Shown one piece after another: positions 15,410-23,667 of a stretch of DNA of 64,000 bases (within the stretch, counting starts at the first letter, position 1; every line of letters starts with the position of its first letter). The stretch comes from a virus. Location: positions 142,630-206,629 of the IMG/VR virus record IMGVR_UViG_3300017917_003822, one strand, 5' to 3'. Under the pieces are notes generated by a model. It searched no databases. It saw only the letters and a list, made by a program, of their open reading frames with translations, and was not told the DNA's origin. Position numbers and translations under genes: made by a program.

Positions 15410-15444
15410 AAAAATCTTATTCACACAGGAATAAGATTTTTTTT
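15410..15444 (+). terminator. Rho-independent terminator
   Basis: AAATCTTATTC/GAATAAGATTT stem with a short ACACAG loop and a T-rich tail. Confidence 0.85.
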
Positions 15445-15454
15445 TATGCAAATT

Positions 15455-15486
15455 TTTTTTTAATCCGGAACAAGTCCATATATTTG
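15455..15486 (+). promoter_or_regulatory. Bacteroidota-type early promoter
   Basis: T7, AATCCGG, total 17-nt spacer, TATATTTG (15479-15486). The expected start of transcription, near 15492, decides the start of the next gene at ATG 15508 rather than the TTG at 15484. Confidence 0.8.
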
Positions 15487-15507
15487 TGTAAAATAATAAA
15501 TTCAAAA

Positions 15508-15984
15508 ATGAGACTAAGAAGAATTCGAAAAAAAATTAAAGTTTTTTTAGCAAGAACTTCAAGAATGTTCACTCGGGGGGTTTATGGGAAAAGAATTCCC
15601 AAAAGTAAACAGGAAAGGGTGTTACTGAAAATAGTTAGAACCTTATTGAATACTCCGGACAGTAAAGTCTACTGCTTGCCAGCCAGTTCAAGAATATACA
15701 TACATCCGAAGGACAAGAAGTACATAATTGTATTCGATTATGATGGTATTAAAATAAGTAATCACAGATTCTTTTTTAACACTTCCATAAAATATAGAAT
15801 CGGTGAGGAGATGGTTAATGCAGCAAAGGAGAGAATGGAGAGGGATTTAACAAAGCTTAATCAGGAAATATCATATAATGAGGAAAACTTTTTAGACGAG
15901 GTTTATTCCAATTTCAAGAGAGCCAAGGAGAGATCAACCTCATCAACTATGGATCCTATTCATAAAATACTAACCGATATTTAA
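15508..15984 (+). CDS. Hypothetical basic protein, first gene of the methylglyoxal synthase operon
   Basis: 158 residues from ATG 15508. A TTG at 15484 would lie inside the promoter and is rejected. The N-terminus is very basic (MRLRRIRKKIKVFLARTSR), the middle has beta-strand-rich segments (YCLPASSRIYIHP, YIIVFDYDG) and the C-terminus is helical. No known motif. Its TAA is directly followed by the mgsA ATG. Confidence 0.72.
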   Translation: MRLRRIRKKIKVFLARTSRMFTRGVYGKRIPKSKQERVLLKIVRTLLNTPDSKVYCLPASSRIYIHPKDKKYIIVFDYDGIKISNHRFFFNTSIKYRIGEEMVNAAKERMERDLTKLNQEISYNEENFLDEVYSNFKRAKERSTSSTMDPIHKILTDI

Positions 15985-16359
15985 ATGAGAATAGCTGTAA
16001 TTGCACACGATAACAAGAAGGCAGATATGGTTGCCTTTATTATGAAGAGGCTTGATTTCTTTTCTAAGGTTCAAATAGTTGCTACTGGAACAACCGGACA
16101 ACACATAGAGCACGCAGGCTTGGATGTTGACTTAAAAAAATCTGGACCTAAGGGAGGTGACGCACAAATAGCCAGTGAGATAGTTGAAAATAAAATTCAG
16201 GGTGTTCTGTTCTTTATAGATCCTTTAACATCACATGCTCACGAGGTTGATGTACAGATGCTTCTTAGACTGTGTAATGTTTATAATATACCAATAGCTA
16301 CTAATTATGCTACAGCTAAACTACTAGTAAAATCAATAAAAAATAACAGGGAAGAATAA
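15985..16359 (+). CDS. mgsA: Methylglyoxal synthase
   Basis: MgsA converts dihydroxyacetone phosphate to methylglyoxal and phosphate. The 124-residue protein keeps the phosphate-binding ATGTTG (residues 33-38), the SGPKGGDAQIA block with the catalytic Asp59 (Asp71 in E. coli), the FIDPLTSHAHEVDV segment (residues 77-90) with the His and Asp of the active site, and a final NIPIATNYATA. It is slightly shorter than E. coli MgsA (152 residues). It overlaps the metallophosphoesterase gene by 1 nt. A phage copy could divert triose phosphates, relieve phosphate limitation, or poison competing functions; these are inferences. Confidence 0.9.
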   Translation: MRIAVIAHDNKKADMVAFIMKRLDFFSKVQIVATGTTGQHIEHAGLDVDLKKSGPKGGDAQIASEIVENKIQGVLFFIDPLTSHAHEVDVQMLLRLCNVYNIPIATNYATAKLLVKSIKNNREE

Positions 16360-17054
16360 TGAGAATAGTATTTATTTCAGATACACATACACAACACGCA
16401 CACTCGGGATTAAATAAAATGCTGTCTGATATACTTGACGAAAACCCGGAATCTGTGTTGGTTCATTGTGGTGACATTTCTTCCAGAGGTAGAATACAAG
16501 AGGTTACTGATTTTCTGGATTGGTTTAATGGATTAGGATTTAAATATAAAATATTCATTGCGGGGAATCATGATTTTCTTTTCGAGGATGATCCCGAGAT
16601 GATAACGGATCTTTTGTCAACTAAATATAAAAATTTAATATATCTTAATGATAGTGGAGTAGAAATTGATGGAATTAAATTCTGGGGAAGCCCGGTCACT
16701 CCTAGATTTTTTAATTGGGCTTTTAATAGAGACTCCGATATTCAATACCACTGGTCAATGATTCCGTATGACACCAATGTTCTAATTACACATGGACCTC
16801 CGTATGGCATTTTAGATTTTACACAGAGAGACAGAAAACCTGTGGGTTGTCATTATCTTAGGAGAAGACTCTTTGATTTGAAGGATTTGAAGATTCATGC
16901 GTTTGGACATATTCATGAGGCTTTTGGTAGTCAGGTGGGAGATACTGAGGATGATTTTTCCGAAGAATCTCTTAATAATATACATTTTGTTAATGCTAGC
17001 TATCTTAATTTAGATTATAGACCGGTGAATAGACCGATCTGTATCGATATATGA
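16359..17054 (+). CDS. Calcineurin-like metallophosphoesterase
   Basis: 231 residues with all motifs of the family: ISDTHT (N-terminus), VHCGDIS, AGNHDFL, TTHGPP-type LITHGPPYG, and AFGHIHEAFG, which bind two metals. The closest architecture is the single-domain MPPED-type group that hydrolyses cyclic nucleotides or other phosphodiesters. It is second in an operon with mgsA. The substrate is not predictable from sequence. Confidence 0.88.
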   Translation: MRIVFISDTHTQHAHSGLNKMLSDILDENPESVLVHCGDISSRGRIQEVTDFLDWFNGLGFKYKIFIAGNHDFLFEDDPEMITDLLSTKYKNLIYLNDSGVEIDGIKFWGSPVTPRFFNWAFNRDSDIQYHWSMIPYDTNVLITHGPPYGILDFTQRDRKPVGCHYLRRRLFDLKDLKIHAFGHIHEAFGSQVGDTEDDFSEESLNNIHFVNASYLNLDYRPVNRPICIDI

Positions 17055-17117
17055 TAATTTTTTAATTTGTAAAGTGAAATAATTCCATAAAAAACAGTAA
17101 AACATATAAACCAAACA

Positions 17118-17912
17118 ATGAAAACATTTTACAAACCTTCGGAGGCAATCAAATGGACAAAAGAGCGTCTCTATAATCATGGTTATGTTGTTAAAACTGA
17201 AAAGTGGCAAGGTATAGAATCACCCGATGATATGTGGGAAACCATGAACCACTCATTTCAGTTCTTTATTCCTCATACAATAGAAGAACTAGTGGATGAG
17301 GTTAAACCTAATCTTCCATGGGCAGACGATCATTTCGAGGAGAGAGTTGGTAGACTCCCAGTAAATCCTCCACCTTCACACACCTACTGGCCATTCGCTA
17401 GAAAGAACAACGAGCAATTTGGGGGTAATACAAAATTCTCTCACACATACCCAGAGAGAATCTGGCCAAAAAGAGCCCCAATAGATAACGAAACGGGAAA
17501 GGTCGCAAAGAAACCTCTGAAAGGAATCCGGTACGAATATGGAGATTTTGGAGATGTTGTTGATCTAATGGAGAAAGAACCATTTACCAGACAGGCATTT
17601 TTACCTATATGGTTTCCCGAAGATACTGGAACAGTACACGGTGAGAGAGTACCTTGCACTATTGGATATCACTTTATGAGAAGAGGCGAGAATCTTCATA
17701 TGGTTTATTATATTAGATCTTGCGACTATGTTAGGCATTTTAGAGATGATGTTTATATGGCATGCAAGAAGCTTATGTGGATGTTGGATATTCTTAAAAA
17801 AAGAGATTCTAAAAACTGGGCAAAGGTTAAACCTGGTTATTTTGCTATGCACATTACGTCATTGCACTGCTTCAATAGCGAAAAAGGTATTTTAAAACAA
17901 TCAAAAGTATAA
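17118..17912 (+). CDS. Thymidylate synthase-superfamily enzyme, probable dCMP (or related) hydroxymethylase
   Basis: 264 residues. The catalytic cysteine block is RVPCTIGYHFM, preceded by FLPIWFPED and followed by YYIRSCDYVRHFRDDVYMA. In thymidylate synthases this last block reads RSxDxxLGxPFN, and the Asn fixes dUMP. Here the aligned residue is Asp, as in T4 gp42 dCMP hydroxymethylase. A true ThyA with Asn occurs separately at 34470. This implies synthesis of a modified cytosine nucleotide, possibly hydroxymethyl-dCMP for hypermodified phage DNA. No glucosyltransferase for such DNA was recognised here. Confidence 0.65.
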   Translation: MKTFYKPSEAIKWTKERLYNHGYVVKTEKWQGIESPDDMWETMNHSFQFFIPHTIEELVDEVKPNLPWADDHFEERVGRLPVNPPPSHTYWPFARKNNEQFGGNTKFSHTYPERIWPKRAPIDNETGKVAKKPLKGIRYEYGDFGDVVDLMEKEPFTRQAFLPIWFPEDTGTVHGERVPCTIGYHFMRRGENLHMVYYIRSCDYVRHFRDDVYMACKKLMWMLDILKKRDSKNWAKVKPGYFAMHITSLHCFNSEKGILKQSKV

Positions 17913-17913
17913 T

Positions 17914-18096
17914 ATGGAACAGAATCTTTTAGACTTGGTAATAAAAGTAGTCAAAATAACTCCCAATGATTCAGAATTGGGGAGCAGAATAAGAAGAATT
18001 ATGATGATCACAGATAACGGCGAGAAAGAAGTTGCTGCTGAGGAGATTTTAGAAAATCTTAATATCAATATTAACGGGAATCAAAATGGCAAATGA
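17914..18096 (+). CDS. Hypothetical small protein
   Basis: 60 residues, starting 1 nt after the hydroxymethylase-like gene and overlapping the next ORF by 11 nt. It has a leucine/isoleucine-rich N-terminal half and a Glu/Asn-rich C-terminus. No motif was recognised. Confidence 0.6.
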   Translation: MEQNLLDLVIKVVKITPNDSELGSRIRRIMMITDNGEKEVAAEEILENLNININGNQNGK

Positions 18097-18373
18097 ATTT
18101 AAAATATCTACCGAGTTTAAGAGCATCAATGAACCATCGGATAGTCTAAAGACACACTACTCCAACTTATATAAAAGAAACCAGGATAAGTTTATTAGGA
18201 GATCTAAGTTGGAGATTTCTCATCTGGGTGAGGAGTTCGAATACGAAGGTAAGACTTTAAAGTTAATAGGGTCAATTGACTCCAATTTGATGATTGTTGT
18301 AGATGTTAATGAAAATAAATATTATAGAATTCATTCCGATATCGTTACTGACGGAATATTAAATAAGAGTTAA
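18086..18373 (+). CDS. Hypothetical protein
   Basis: 95 residues, overlapping the previous ORF by 11 nt. The C-terminal half alternates strands (FEYEGKTLKLIGSI, MIVVDVNENKYYRI) and may be a small beta-barrel. Function unknown. Confidence 0.62.
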   Translation: MANEFKISTEFKSINEPSDSLKTHYSNLYKRNQDKFIRRSKLEISHLGEEFEYEGKTLKLIGSIDSNLMIVVDVNENKYYRIHSDIVTDGILNKS

Positions 18374-18375
18374 TT

Positions 18376-18600
18376 TTGCTAGAATTTTATATAAAATCAA
18401 CGGATCCAAGATCACATATTCAACTATGCGAGCTGATCTCTTTAACTGGGATGGAAATCCTGAGTGATTCATTCGGTGATCCCCCATATGAGGATTATTA
18501 TGGGATGTTTCATGTCAAAGGGTCGGAGGAAGACTTTGAGCTCATCTCAGAGTTTCCTGATCTCATAATAGGAATACCATCAGATAAAATAGTCCGATAA
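18376..18600 (+). CDS. Hypothetical small acidic protein
   Basis: 74 residues from TTG 18376, 2 nt after the preceding stop; no in-frame ATG lies near. Acidic, with a GDPPYEDYYGMFHVKGS turn-rich centre. Last gene of the unit. Confidence 0.55.
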   Translation: MLEFYIKSTDPRSHIQLCELISLTGMEILSDSFGDPPYEDYYGMFHVKGSEEDFELISEFPDLIIGIPSDKIVR

Positions 18601-18620
18601 TAATATTTGAACTTTTTTTA

Positions 18621-18640
18621 ATCCCCTTTAGGGGATTTAT
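18621..18640 (+). terminator. Weak hairpin terminator
   Basis: ATCCCC/GGGGAT stem with a TTTA loop, followed by TTATT. It is stable, but the T tract is poor, so termination may be partial. A late-type element starts 8 nt downstream of the stem. Confidence 0.45.
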
Positions 18641-18643
18641 TGT

Positions 18644-18652
18644 GATATATAG
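18644..18652 (+). promoter_or_regulatory. Late-type promoter element (GATATATAG)
   Basis: GATATATAG just after a hairpin, 51 nt before the ATG at 18704. It has the same form as the elements at 14933, 23668 and 29686. Confidence 0.45.
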
Positions 18653-18703
18653 TCTCGTAAAGATCTTTTGGGAATCGGGCAATAAATCCAAAAGAAATAG
18701 GAA

Positions 18704-19087
18704 ATGCAAGAAAAAGACGTAACGCAGACTTTATTAATGAAACAAATACTAGACGAACTGTCTAGACTTAAATCCAATATGCCGAATGGCGAGATAAAAC
18801 ACTTGCAGGATGGCATAGAGGGGCTTAGACAGGATCAGAAATCACTTAAGGACGACATTTCGGACATCAAGAAGAAGTTGTTAGATCCGGATGACGGTGT
18901 TATCGTTAAAGTTAATGAGAACACTAAATTCAGAATACAGGAGGAGGACAGATATGAGGACTACCTTCAGTTTAATAGTGATGTAAAGGAACTTAAGTCA
19001 TGGCAAAGTGGCGTGAATAAAGCGTTATGGATACTGTTTGCTGCTATAATAGGTATTGGCCTCAAGGTAATATTCGGAGTCGGTTAA
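18704..19087 (+). CDS. Coiled-coil protein with C-terminal membrane anchor
   Basis: 127 residues. Residues about 15-60 are coiled coil, and residues about 105-124 (KALWILFAAIIGIGLKVIF) form one membrane segment at the C-terminus. The layout resembles small XhlA-type lysis accessories and tail-anchored phage proteins, but sequence identity is not evident. A late-type element lies upstream. A lysis or membrane role is possible. Confidence 0.6.
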   Translation: MQEKDVTQTLLMKQILDELSRLKSNMPNGEIKHLQDGIEGLRQDQKSLKDDISDIKKKLLDPDDGVIVKVNENTKFRIQEEDRYEDYLQFNSDVKELKSWQSGVNKALWILFAAIIGIGLKVIFGVG

Positions 19088-19111
19088 ACCCCATTAAAAA
19101 CAAAATAAACC

Positions 19112-19399
19112 ATGGAATCGGGATCATTTAAGGAGTTCATGGATCTAAGGAACCAAAATAACCAATATCTAGGTGATTTAATCTACAAAAAAGTCAGACA
19201 TGCTATTTTGTATAACCTAGATTCAGCTGTTTTATTCACCATGTTTCCAACGGAAACTGAAACATCCGCTCAGGGTGTTGTGTTCACCCTCAATAAGGAT
19301 CAATTCCCCCAATTTTTAGACGGTTATCTGAAGAGGTGTGAAAACGAGGAGATGTACGAGATCTGTTCGGAGATTCTAGATCTTAGAGAGCTCTGTTAA
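19112..19399 (+). CDS. Small protein of the FExYExCK family (1 of 3 in tandem)
   Basis: 95 residues. The C-terminal helix (CENEEMYEICSEILDLREL) matches the motif at 2356-2706 and in the two following genes. Function unknown. It appears to be a tandem expansion, with 14 nt between this and the next gene. Confidence 0.65.
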   Translation: MESGSFKEFMDLRNQNNQYLGDLIYKKVRHAILYNLDSAVLFTMFPTETETSAQGVVFTLNKDQFPQFLDGYLKRCENEEMYEICSEILDLRELC

Positions 19400-19413
19400 T
19401 TTAATCAAAGATA

Positions 19414-19626
19414 ATGCGGATGAGACAAGATGAGAGAAGATTTTACGAACAAGCTCTTGCTGATTATTCCAACATAATCAGAAGCGGTGGAAACTCATTA
19501 GACCAGATAGAGGAATGCATAAGTGTGCTGGAAAGATTTGAGGATTATGAAAAATGTAAGGACCTACTCGAAATTTTAAGAGCATACAGATCTAAAAACA
19601 ACAAGGAAGAAGATAACTTAAAATAA
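19414..19626 (+). CDS. Small protein of the FExYExCK family (2 of 3)
   Basis: 70 residues. The motif here is LERFEDYEKCKDLLEIL. The protein is otherwise helical and charged. Its stop overlaps the next ATG by 1 nt (TAATG). Function unknown. Confidence 0.65.
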   Translation: MRMRQDERRFYEQALADYSNIIRSGGNSLDQIEECISVLERFEDYEKCKDLLEILRAYRSKNNKEEDNLK

Positions 19627-19889
19627 TGGAAAGGAAACTCAATAGATTAATTTTCGAAAATGCTATCATCAGTATGGAAAAATATGGGAGAGAAAGTATG
19701 ATGTCACCCAGAGTTTTTAATAAAAGGAATGATATTAAAAAATCACTTTTGGCCTACTATGAATCCACTGAGGAATTTGAAAAATGTAAATTTATCAAAG
19801 AGTTCTTCGAAGATTTGGATAGGGTTGCTGACGAGTTAAAAACTAGAGATTTTATAGGAGCAACTGGAGAATTTGAAAGAATATCTTAA
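19626..19889 (+). CDS. Small protein of the FExYExCK family (3 of 3)
   Basis: 87 residues, with the motif ESTEEFEKCKFIKEFFEDL. Basic N-terminal half. It is the last gene of the unit, followed by a terminator. Function unknown. Confidence 0.65.
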   Translation: MERKLNRLIFENAIISMEKYGRESMMSPRVFNKRNDIKKSLLAYYESTEEFEKCKFIKEFFEDLDRVADELKTRDFIGATGEFERIS

Positions 19890-19918
19890 ATTCTGGAGAT
19901 TGTATGGTATTAATATAC

Positions 19919-19952
19919 GAGGTTTCGGAAATATTTCTGAAACCTTTGTTTT
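19919..19952 (+). terminator. Rho-independent terminator
   Basis: AGGTTTC(A/G)/TGAAACCT stem around GGAAATATTTC, followed by TTGTTTTG. A GATATAAAA-like element (about 19959) follows for the next gene. Confidence 0.7.
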
Positions 19953-19995
19953 GTTGATAGATATAAAAAAAGATTATAACCTTAAACAACATTAA

Positions 19996-21570
19996 ATGAA
20001 GTTTGAAGACTTAACTCCAGAGAACATCTATGAGATTTCAGCAATATACTGGAATCGGGATTTGAGCTGGGATGAGAGAATGGAAAGCCTAAGAAAATAC
20101 TTAGGAAAATCCGAAAGAACAATACAAAGCTGGATATCCAAGCTTGGGATAACGGAAAAGGCTTTACAGGAATCCCCACAACTAATAAAAGCCAGAGAGA
20201 AAAAATTCGACAAAAAGAAGAAAAGATTTATAATTACCTGGGCTCAGAATGATACACCAATTCATGAAGCCTTTGTGTCTAACATGGAGGCATATGCCAA
20301 TTTTCTAGACGCTGATATACACGTAATCGCGGGAAGATATAAAAATCCAACCTCGGTTTTTGCTGATGCTGAGTATGACACTTGGTCCCCACGAATAGAA
20401 AAATATCTGGATGCCAATAGGCATGAGGTACATAAACACATGTGGATCATGTCTGATATAAAGATCCAGCCCACTGCTGTCGATCCTATGACTGGTCTTC
20501 AGGGTATGAGCGGAATCAATTCATGTGTATTCGGTTCACCCAAGGTTCACATGGAAACCATCCCGGTTTTGGATGGGAATATGCCTAAATTGATGATGAC
20601 GACTGGATCATGCACGGTTAAAAATTATACTGATTCCAAGTCTGGTAAAAAGGGTGAATTTCACCACTCGCTTGGATTTGTTATTATAGAAATTAAGGAT
20701 AAGTCAACATTCTTTGCAAGACAAGTTACCGCAACGGATGATGGAGATTTCCATGATTTGTATTATAAAACATCATACAATCCAGATTCGGGAGAAAGCG
20801 AAGTAACTAAGATTGATTCGGTTGCAGCTGCTGTTTTAGGCGATCTTCACTATGGTCAGCATGACGAGAGGGTGATCTCTAAAACCCTCGATATGTTTAA
20901 GATAATAAAACCGGATAATGTTGTTTTACATGACGTATTTGACGGTCTTTCAATAAATCATCATGAATCCAAAGATCCGTTTATTCAATTCCAGAGAGAG
21001 ATGGACGGAACAAATTCACTCAGAAGAGAAATTAATGATATGCTTGATGGTCTGGGATCTTTTGTTGATTATAACGTTACTATAGTTAGAAGTAATCATG
21101 ACGATTTCTTGGATAGATGGTTAAAAGGAACGGATTGGAGAAAAGCGTCGACACTAAAAAATTCCATAGAATATATGGAGTACAGTGCTCTTCTTTTAAA
21201 AGGTGAAGCCCCTAAAGGTGTCATACCATATTTAATCAATCAAAAATACCCGGCATTTAAAACTCTTGGAAGAAGTGACAGTTTTGTCGTAAATGGATGG
21301 GAACTTGGTCAGCATGGTGATATAGGATCCAATGGTAGCAGAGGTTCTCTTCTGCAATTTAGAAAACTAAACACCAAAATAATCGTTGGTCATTATCACT
21401 GTCCAGGGAGAAAGGACGGAGCTTTAGCTGTTGGTACATCAACAAAATTAAGAGTCAATTATAATTTAGGACCTAGCGGATGGTTACAATCACATGTTAT
21501 CATTCATCATGACGGTAAGGCCCAACACATTAACTTTATTAAAGGAGAGTATACAACTCTAATCCCCTAA
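19996..21570 (+). CDS. T5 A1-like metallophosphoesterase with N-terminal helix-turn-helix
   Basis: 524 residues. An N-terminal HTH-like segment (SERTIQSWISKLGITEK, residues about 34-50) precedes a metallophosphoesterase domain starting near residue 278: LGDLHYGQHDE, LHDVFDGLSINHHE, VRSNHDDFLDRWL, GQHGDIG and VGHYHCPG. The HDVFDG..NHHE combination recalls the phage T5 pre-early protein A1, which is needed for host DNA degradation. That functional link is from memory and moderate. It precedes RNase HII by 5 nt, suggesting joint nucleic-acid turnover. Confidence 0.6.
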   Translation: MKFEDLTPENIYEISAIYWNRDLSWDERMESLRKYLGKSERTIQSWISKLGITEKALQESPQLIKAREKKFDKKKKRFIITWAQNDTPIHEAFVSNMEAYANFLDADIHVIAGRYKNPTSVFADAEYDTWSPRIEKYLDANRHEVHKHMWIMSDIKIQPTAVDPMTGLQGMSGINSCVFGSPKVHMETIPVLDGNMPKLMMTTGSCTVKNYTDSKSGKKGEFHHSLGFVIIEIKDKSTFFARQVTATDDGDFHDLYYKTSYNPDSGESEVTKIDSVAAAVLGDLHYGQHDERVISKTLDMFKIIKPDNVVLHDVFDGLSINHHESKDPFIQFQREMDGTNSLRREINDMLDGLGSFVDYNVTIVRSNHDDFLDRWLKGTDWRKASTLKNSIEYMEYSALLLKGEAPKGVIPYLINQKYPAFKTLGRSDSFVVNGWELGQHGDIGSNGSRGSLLQFRKLNTKIIVGHYHCPGRKDGALAVGTSTKLRVNYNLGPSGWLQSHVIIHHDGKAQHINFIKGEYTTLIP

Positions 21571-21575
21571 TCAAT

Positions 21576-22142
21576 ATGAAATATAATCTTATAGCCGGAG
21601 TGGACGAAGTTGGCAGAGGATGTCTCTCTGGGCCGGTTGTTGCAGCAGCTGTTATCTTGCCCGAGGGTTTCAGTGATCCCCGAATTAAGGACAGCAAATT
21701 GATAAAAAGTCCTAAAAAAAGGGAAGAGATAGCCAGGGTTATTAAGGAGAATGCTATTTCTTGGGGAATTGGTGCTAGTTCACCGCAGGAAATTGACCAG
21801 ATGAATATTCTACAAGCGACATATTTAGCTATGAGAAGAGCCATCGATTCATGTTCAAAAACACCAGATTTCTTGTATGTGGATGGCGATAAATTCATAG
21901 GACATAACGGAATTCCCTATGAATGTGTAATTAAAGGTGACTCTAAAATATTGCAAATTTCTGCTGCTTCGATACTTGCTAAAGTTCACCGCGATCAACT
22001 GATGCAAACTTTAGATTCCGAATATCCCAAATATTTGTGGTCAAGAAACGTTGGATATGGAACTGCGGACCACATCAAGGCTATTAGAGAGATAGGAATA
22101 ACTAAACACCACAGAAAAACATTTTGTCAAAATTTTATATAA
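21576..22142 (+). CDS. rnhB: Ribonuclease HII
   Basis: RNase HII cuts the RNA of RNA-DNA hybrids and single ribonucleotides in DNA. The 188-residue protein has the catalytic AGVDEVGRG (Asp10, Glu11), IKDSK, FLYVDGD, and SAASILAKVHRD motifs and ends near KTFCQNF. Length is normal for the family. T4 uses a different RNase H (FEN-type), so this is a replacement or addition for primer removal. Confidence 0.93.
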   Translation: MKYNLIAGVDEVGRGCLSGPVVAAAVILPEGFSDPRIKDSKLIKSPKKREEIARVIKENAISWGIGASSPQEIDQMNILQATYLAMRRAIDSCSKTPDFLYVDGDKFIGHNGIPYECVIKGDSKILQISAASILAKVHRDQLMQTLDSEYPKYLWSRNVGYGTADHIKAIREIGITKHHRKTFCQNFI

Positions 22143-22143
22143 T

Positions 22144-22461
22144 ATGCAAGAAGAAAAAGATTTCCCGTTAGAAGGACAGATCCCAGACGAGGCTACAGAG
22201 ATGAAGATTTTGGGCATAGAAGAATTTAAACAGGCTGAATGGGTTTTTCAGTTTGATGACGATGAACCTGTTATCATAGCTTGGAGCAACGATGAATCCG
22301 AAGCTGGCGAACTTTCTTTCGTATTGAAAGCAAATTCTGGAACCAATATTGTTTTCCAATCACCCGATGGTAAAAAAACACTCAGATTATTCCCTAGAGA
22401 GATGAGCGAAGAAACCAGAAAAAAAAGAGAACAAAGATATAGAGGAAATGACACAGTCTAA
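22144..22461 (+). CDS. Hypothetical protein
   Basis: 105 residues, acidic N-terminal half with beta-rich pattern (EWVFQFDDDEPVIIAW, GTNIVFQSPDGKKTLRLF) and a charged Arg/Lys tail. It starts 1 nt after rnhB and overlaps the next ORF by 14 nt. Function unknown. Confidence 0.65.
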   Translation: MQEEKDFPLEGQIPDEATEMKILGIEEFKQAEWVFQFDDDEPVIIAWSNDESEAGELSFVLKANSGTNIVFQSPDGKKTLRLFPREMSEETRKKREQRYRGNDTV

Positions 22462-22708
22462 AGATAAACCTAATAAACCGACAACCTTACAAAGCCTGAT
22501 AAATTCAGTTAAGTATATGGATATGAACGGAATCGAGCTTACCCATAAGGGGTTGCTTACTATGTTGGAGAATTCAATCGACGATGAAATGGAAATGATT
22601 GGGGAAGCATGGTATAATGGGTATATTTCAGGATCTAGAAAAGGTGATAACGTGTCTGAATCTGAAGTTTCTGGTTCTGATTATTATCACGAGAGATATA
22701 TGGGTTAA
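22448..22708 (+). CDS. Hypothetical protein
   Basis: 86 residues, helical N-terminal two thirds, Ser/Glu-rich tail. It overlaps the preceding gene by 14 nt and ends 1 nt before the next ATG. No motif was recognised. Confidence 0.65.
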   Translation: MTQSKDKPNKPTTLQSLINSVKYMDMNGIELTHKGLLTMLENSIDDEMEMIGEAWYNGYISGSRKGDNVSESEVSGSDYYHERYMG

Positions 22709-22709
22709 T

Positions 22710-23174
22710 ATGAAGTACGTTTCAATAAATATCACTTCGCTCAATAATATTGATAGTGTATCTGACGTTATTTCCATGGGAATTATGTTTGGTGATACCG
22801 ATTCATCTAATAGTGAATATCTTGAGTTTAATATTATACATGAAGATTATTTTCTAAAACACTCCGAGATTGAGGGAAGTATAGAAAAATTAAGAGATCT
22901 TATTAGTAGCGAAAGAATATCTTGTTATTTTGAAAATCTTATTAGCTATCTGGAAATGCATCTATTTGATAGATCAATATTAACTGGAGATAATATACAG
23001 GTAGTTACCTCACGCTGCGAGAATAAAATGGATATTCTAAGATCAGTATTCGTGAATTATGATCTGGAGATTTTCAACATTCCAAGTTGTGTCGGCCACA
23101 TAGGTAGCACAACTAGAGAAATGTGCGAGAATCAGGGTAAGTATTTTGAAAAATTCTACAGAATATCCAGATAA
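22710..23174 (+). CDS. Hypothetical protein
   Basis: 154 residues from ATG 22710. The frame is open further upstream to 22599, but that part overlaps the previous gene and reads poorly. Acidic, with cysteines at the C-terminal half. Function unknown. Confidence 0.62.
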   Translation: MKYVSINITSLNNIDSVSDVISMGIMFGDTDSSNSEYLEFNIIHEDYFLKHSEIEGSIEKLRDLISSERISCYFENLISYLEMHLFDRSILTGDNIQVVTSRCENKMDILRSVFVNYDLEIFNIPSCVGHIGSTTREMCENQGKYFEKFYRISR

Positions 23175-23190
23175 ATTGAAATTTATTTTG

Positions 23191-23199
23191 GTATATAGG
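23191..23199 (+). promoter_or_regulatory. Late-type promoter element (GTATATAGG)
   Basis: Lies 16 nt before the ATG at 23216. A TTGAAA occurs upstream at 23176, but the 10-nt spacing does not fit a two-box promoter. Confidence 0.35.
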
Positions 23200-23215
23200 T
23201 AAAAAATACTACTAA

Positions 23216-23662
23216 ATGAAATCGGATTATTTTTTAAATGTTGAGCTAATTTCTAAAAGAAGGCTTACACAGAAGGATCTGGAGGAGTTTAGAAATTCCA
23301 TAGAATTAAATGACGAGTTTTTAAGCTTCTGTATGCTTTTTTCAAAGCACTCCGAGATAAATTTCTCGGGACATCTTGAGGTTTATATCGAGGATCAACC
23401 CTTCGAGACTGATTTATTACTGGATGTTGAAAGCATAATTGATGTTATTGAGGATTTTATACCTGGAGGCTGGGACGATGATTCTAAAGTTGAATGGATA
23501 TCAGAACTCCCACCAAGCACAACTTATGTTTGGTTCAAGGAAGGTAATAGCTGGAAATCTCTTAGTAGAGAACACGAAAGAGGTTTTTTAGGAGAGGATG
23601 AGGAATGGGACGATGATGATTACCCAAATTACGATGACAGAGATTTTAGTGAGGATTATTAA
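23216..23662 (+). CDS. Hypothetical acidic protein
   Basis: 148 residues. The tail is extremely acidic (EDEEWDDDDYPNYDDRDF) and the N-terminal part looks globular (MKSDYFLNVELISKRRL). No known motif. Single-gene unit between two late-type elements. Confidence 0.65.
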   Translation: MKSDYFLNVELISKRRLTQKDLEEFRNSIELNDEFLSFCMLFSKHSEINFSGHLEVYIEDQPFETDLLLDVESIIDVIEDFIPGGWDDDSKVEWISELPPSTTYVWFKEGNSWKSLSREHERGFLGEDEEWDDDDYPNYDDRDFSEDY

Positions 23663-23667
23663 TTGTT

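Noticed and set aside
15484-15507. TTG start for the first mgsA-operon gene
   Set aside because: The TTG is part of the TATATTTG promoter element.
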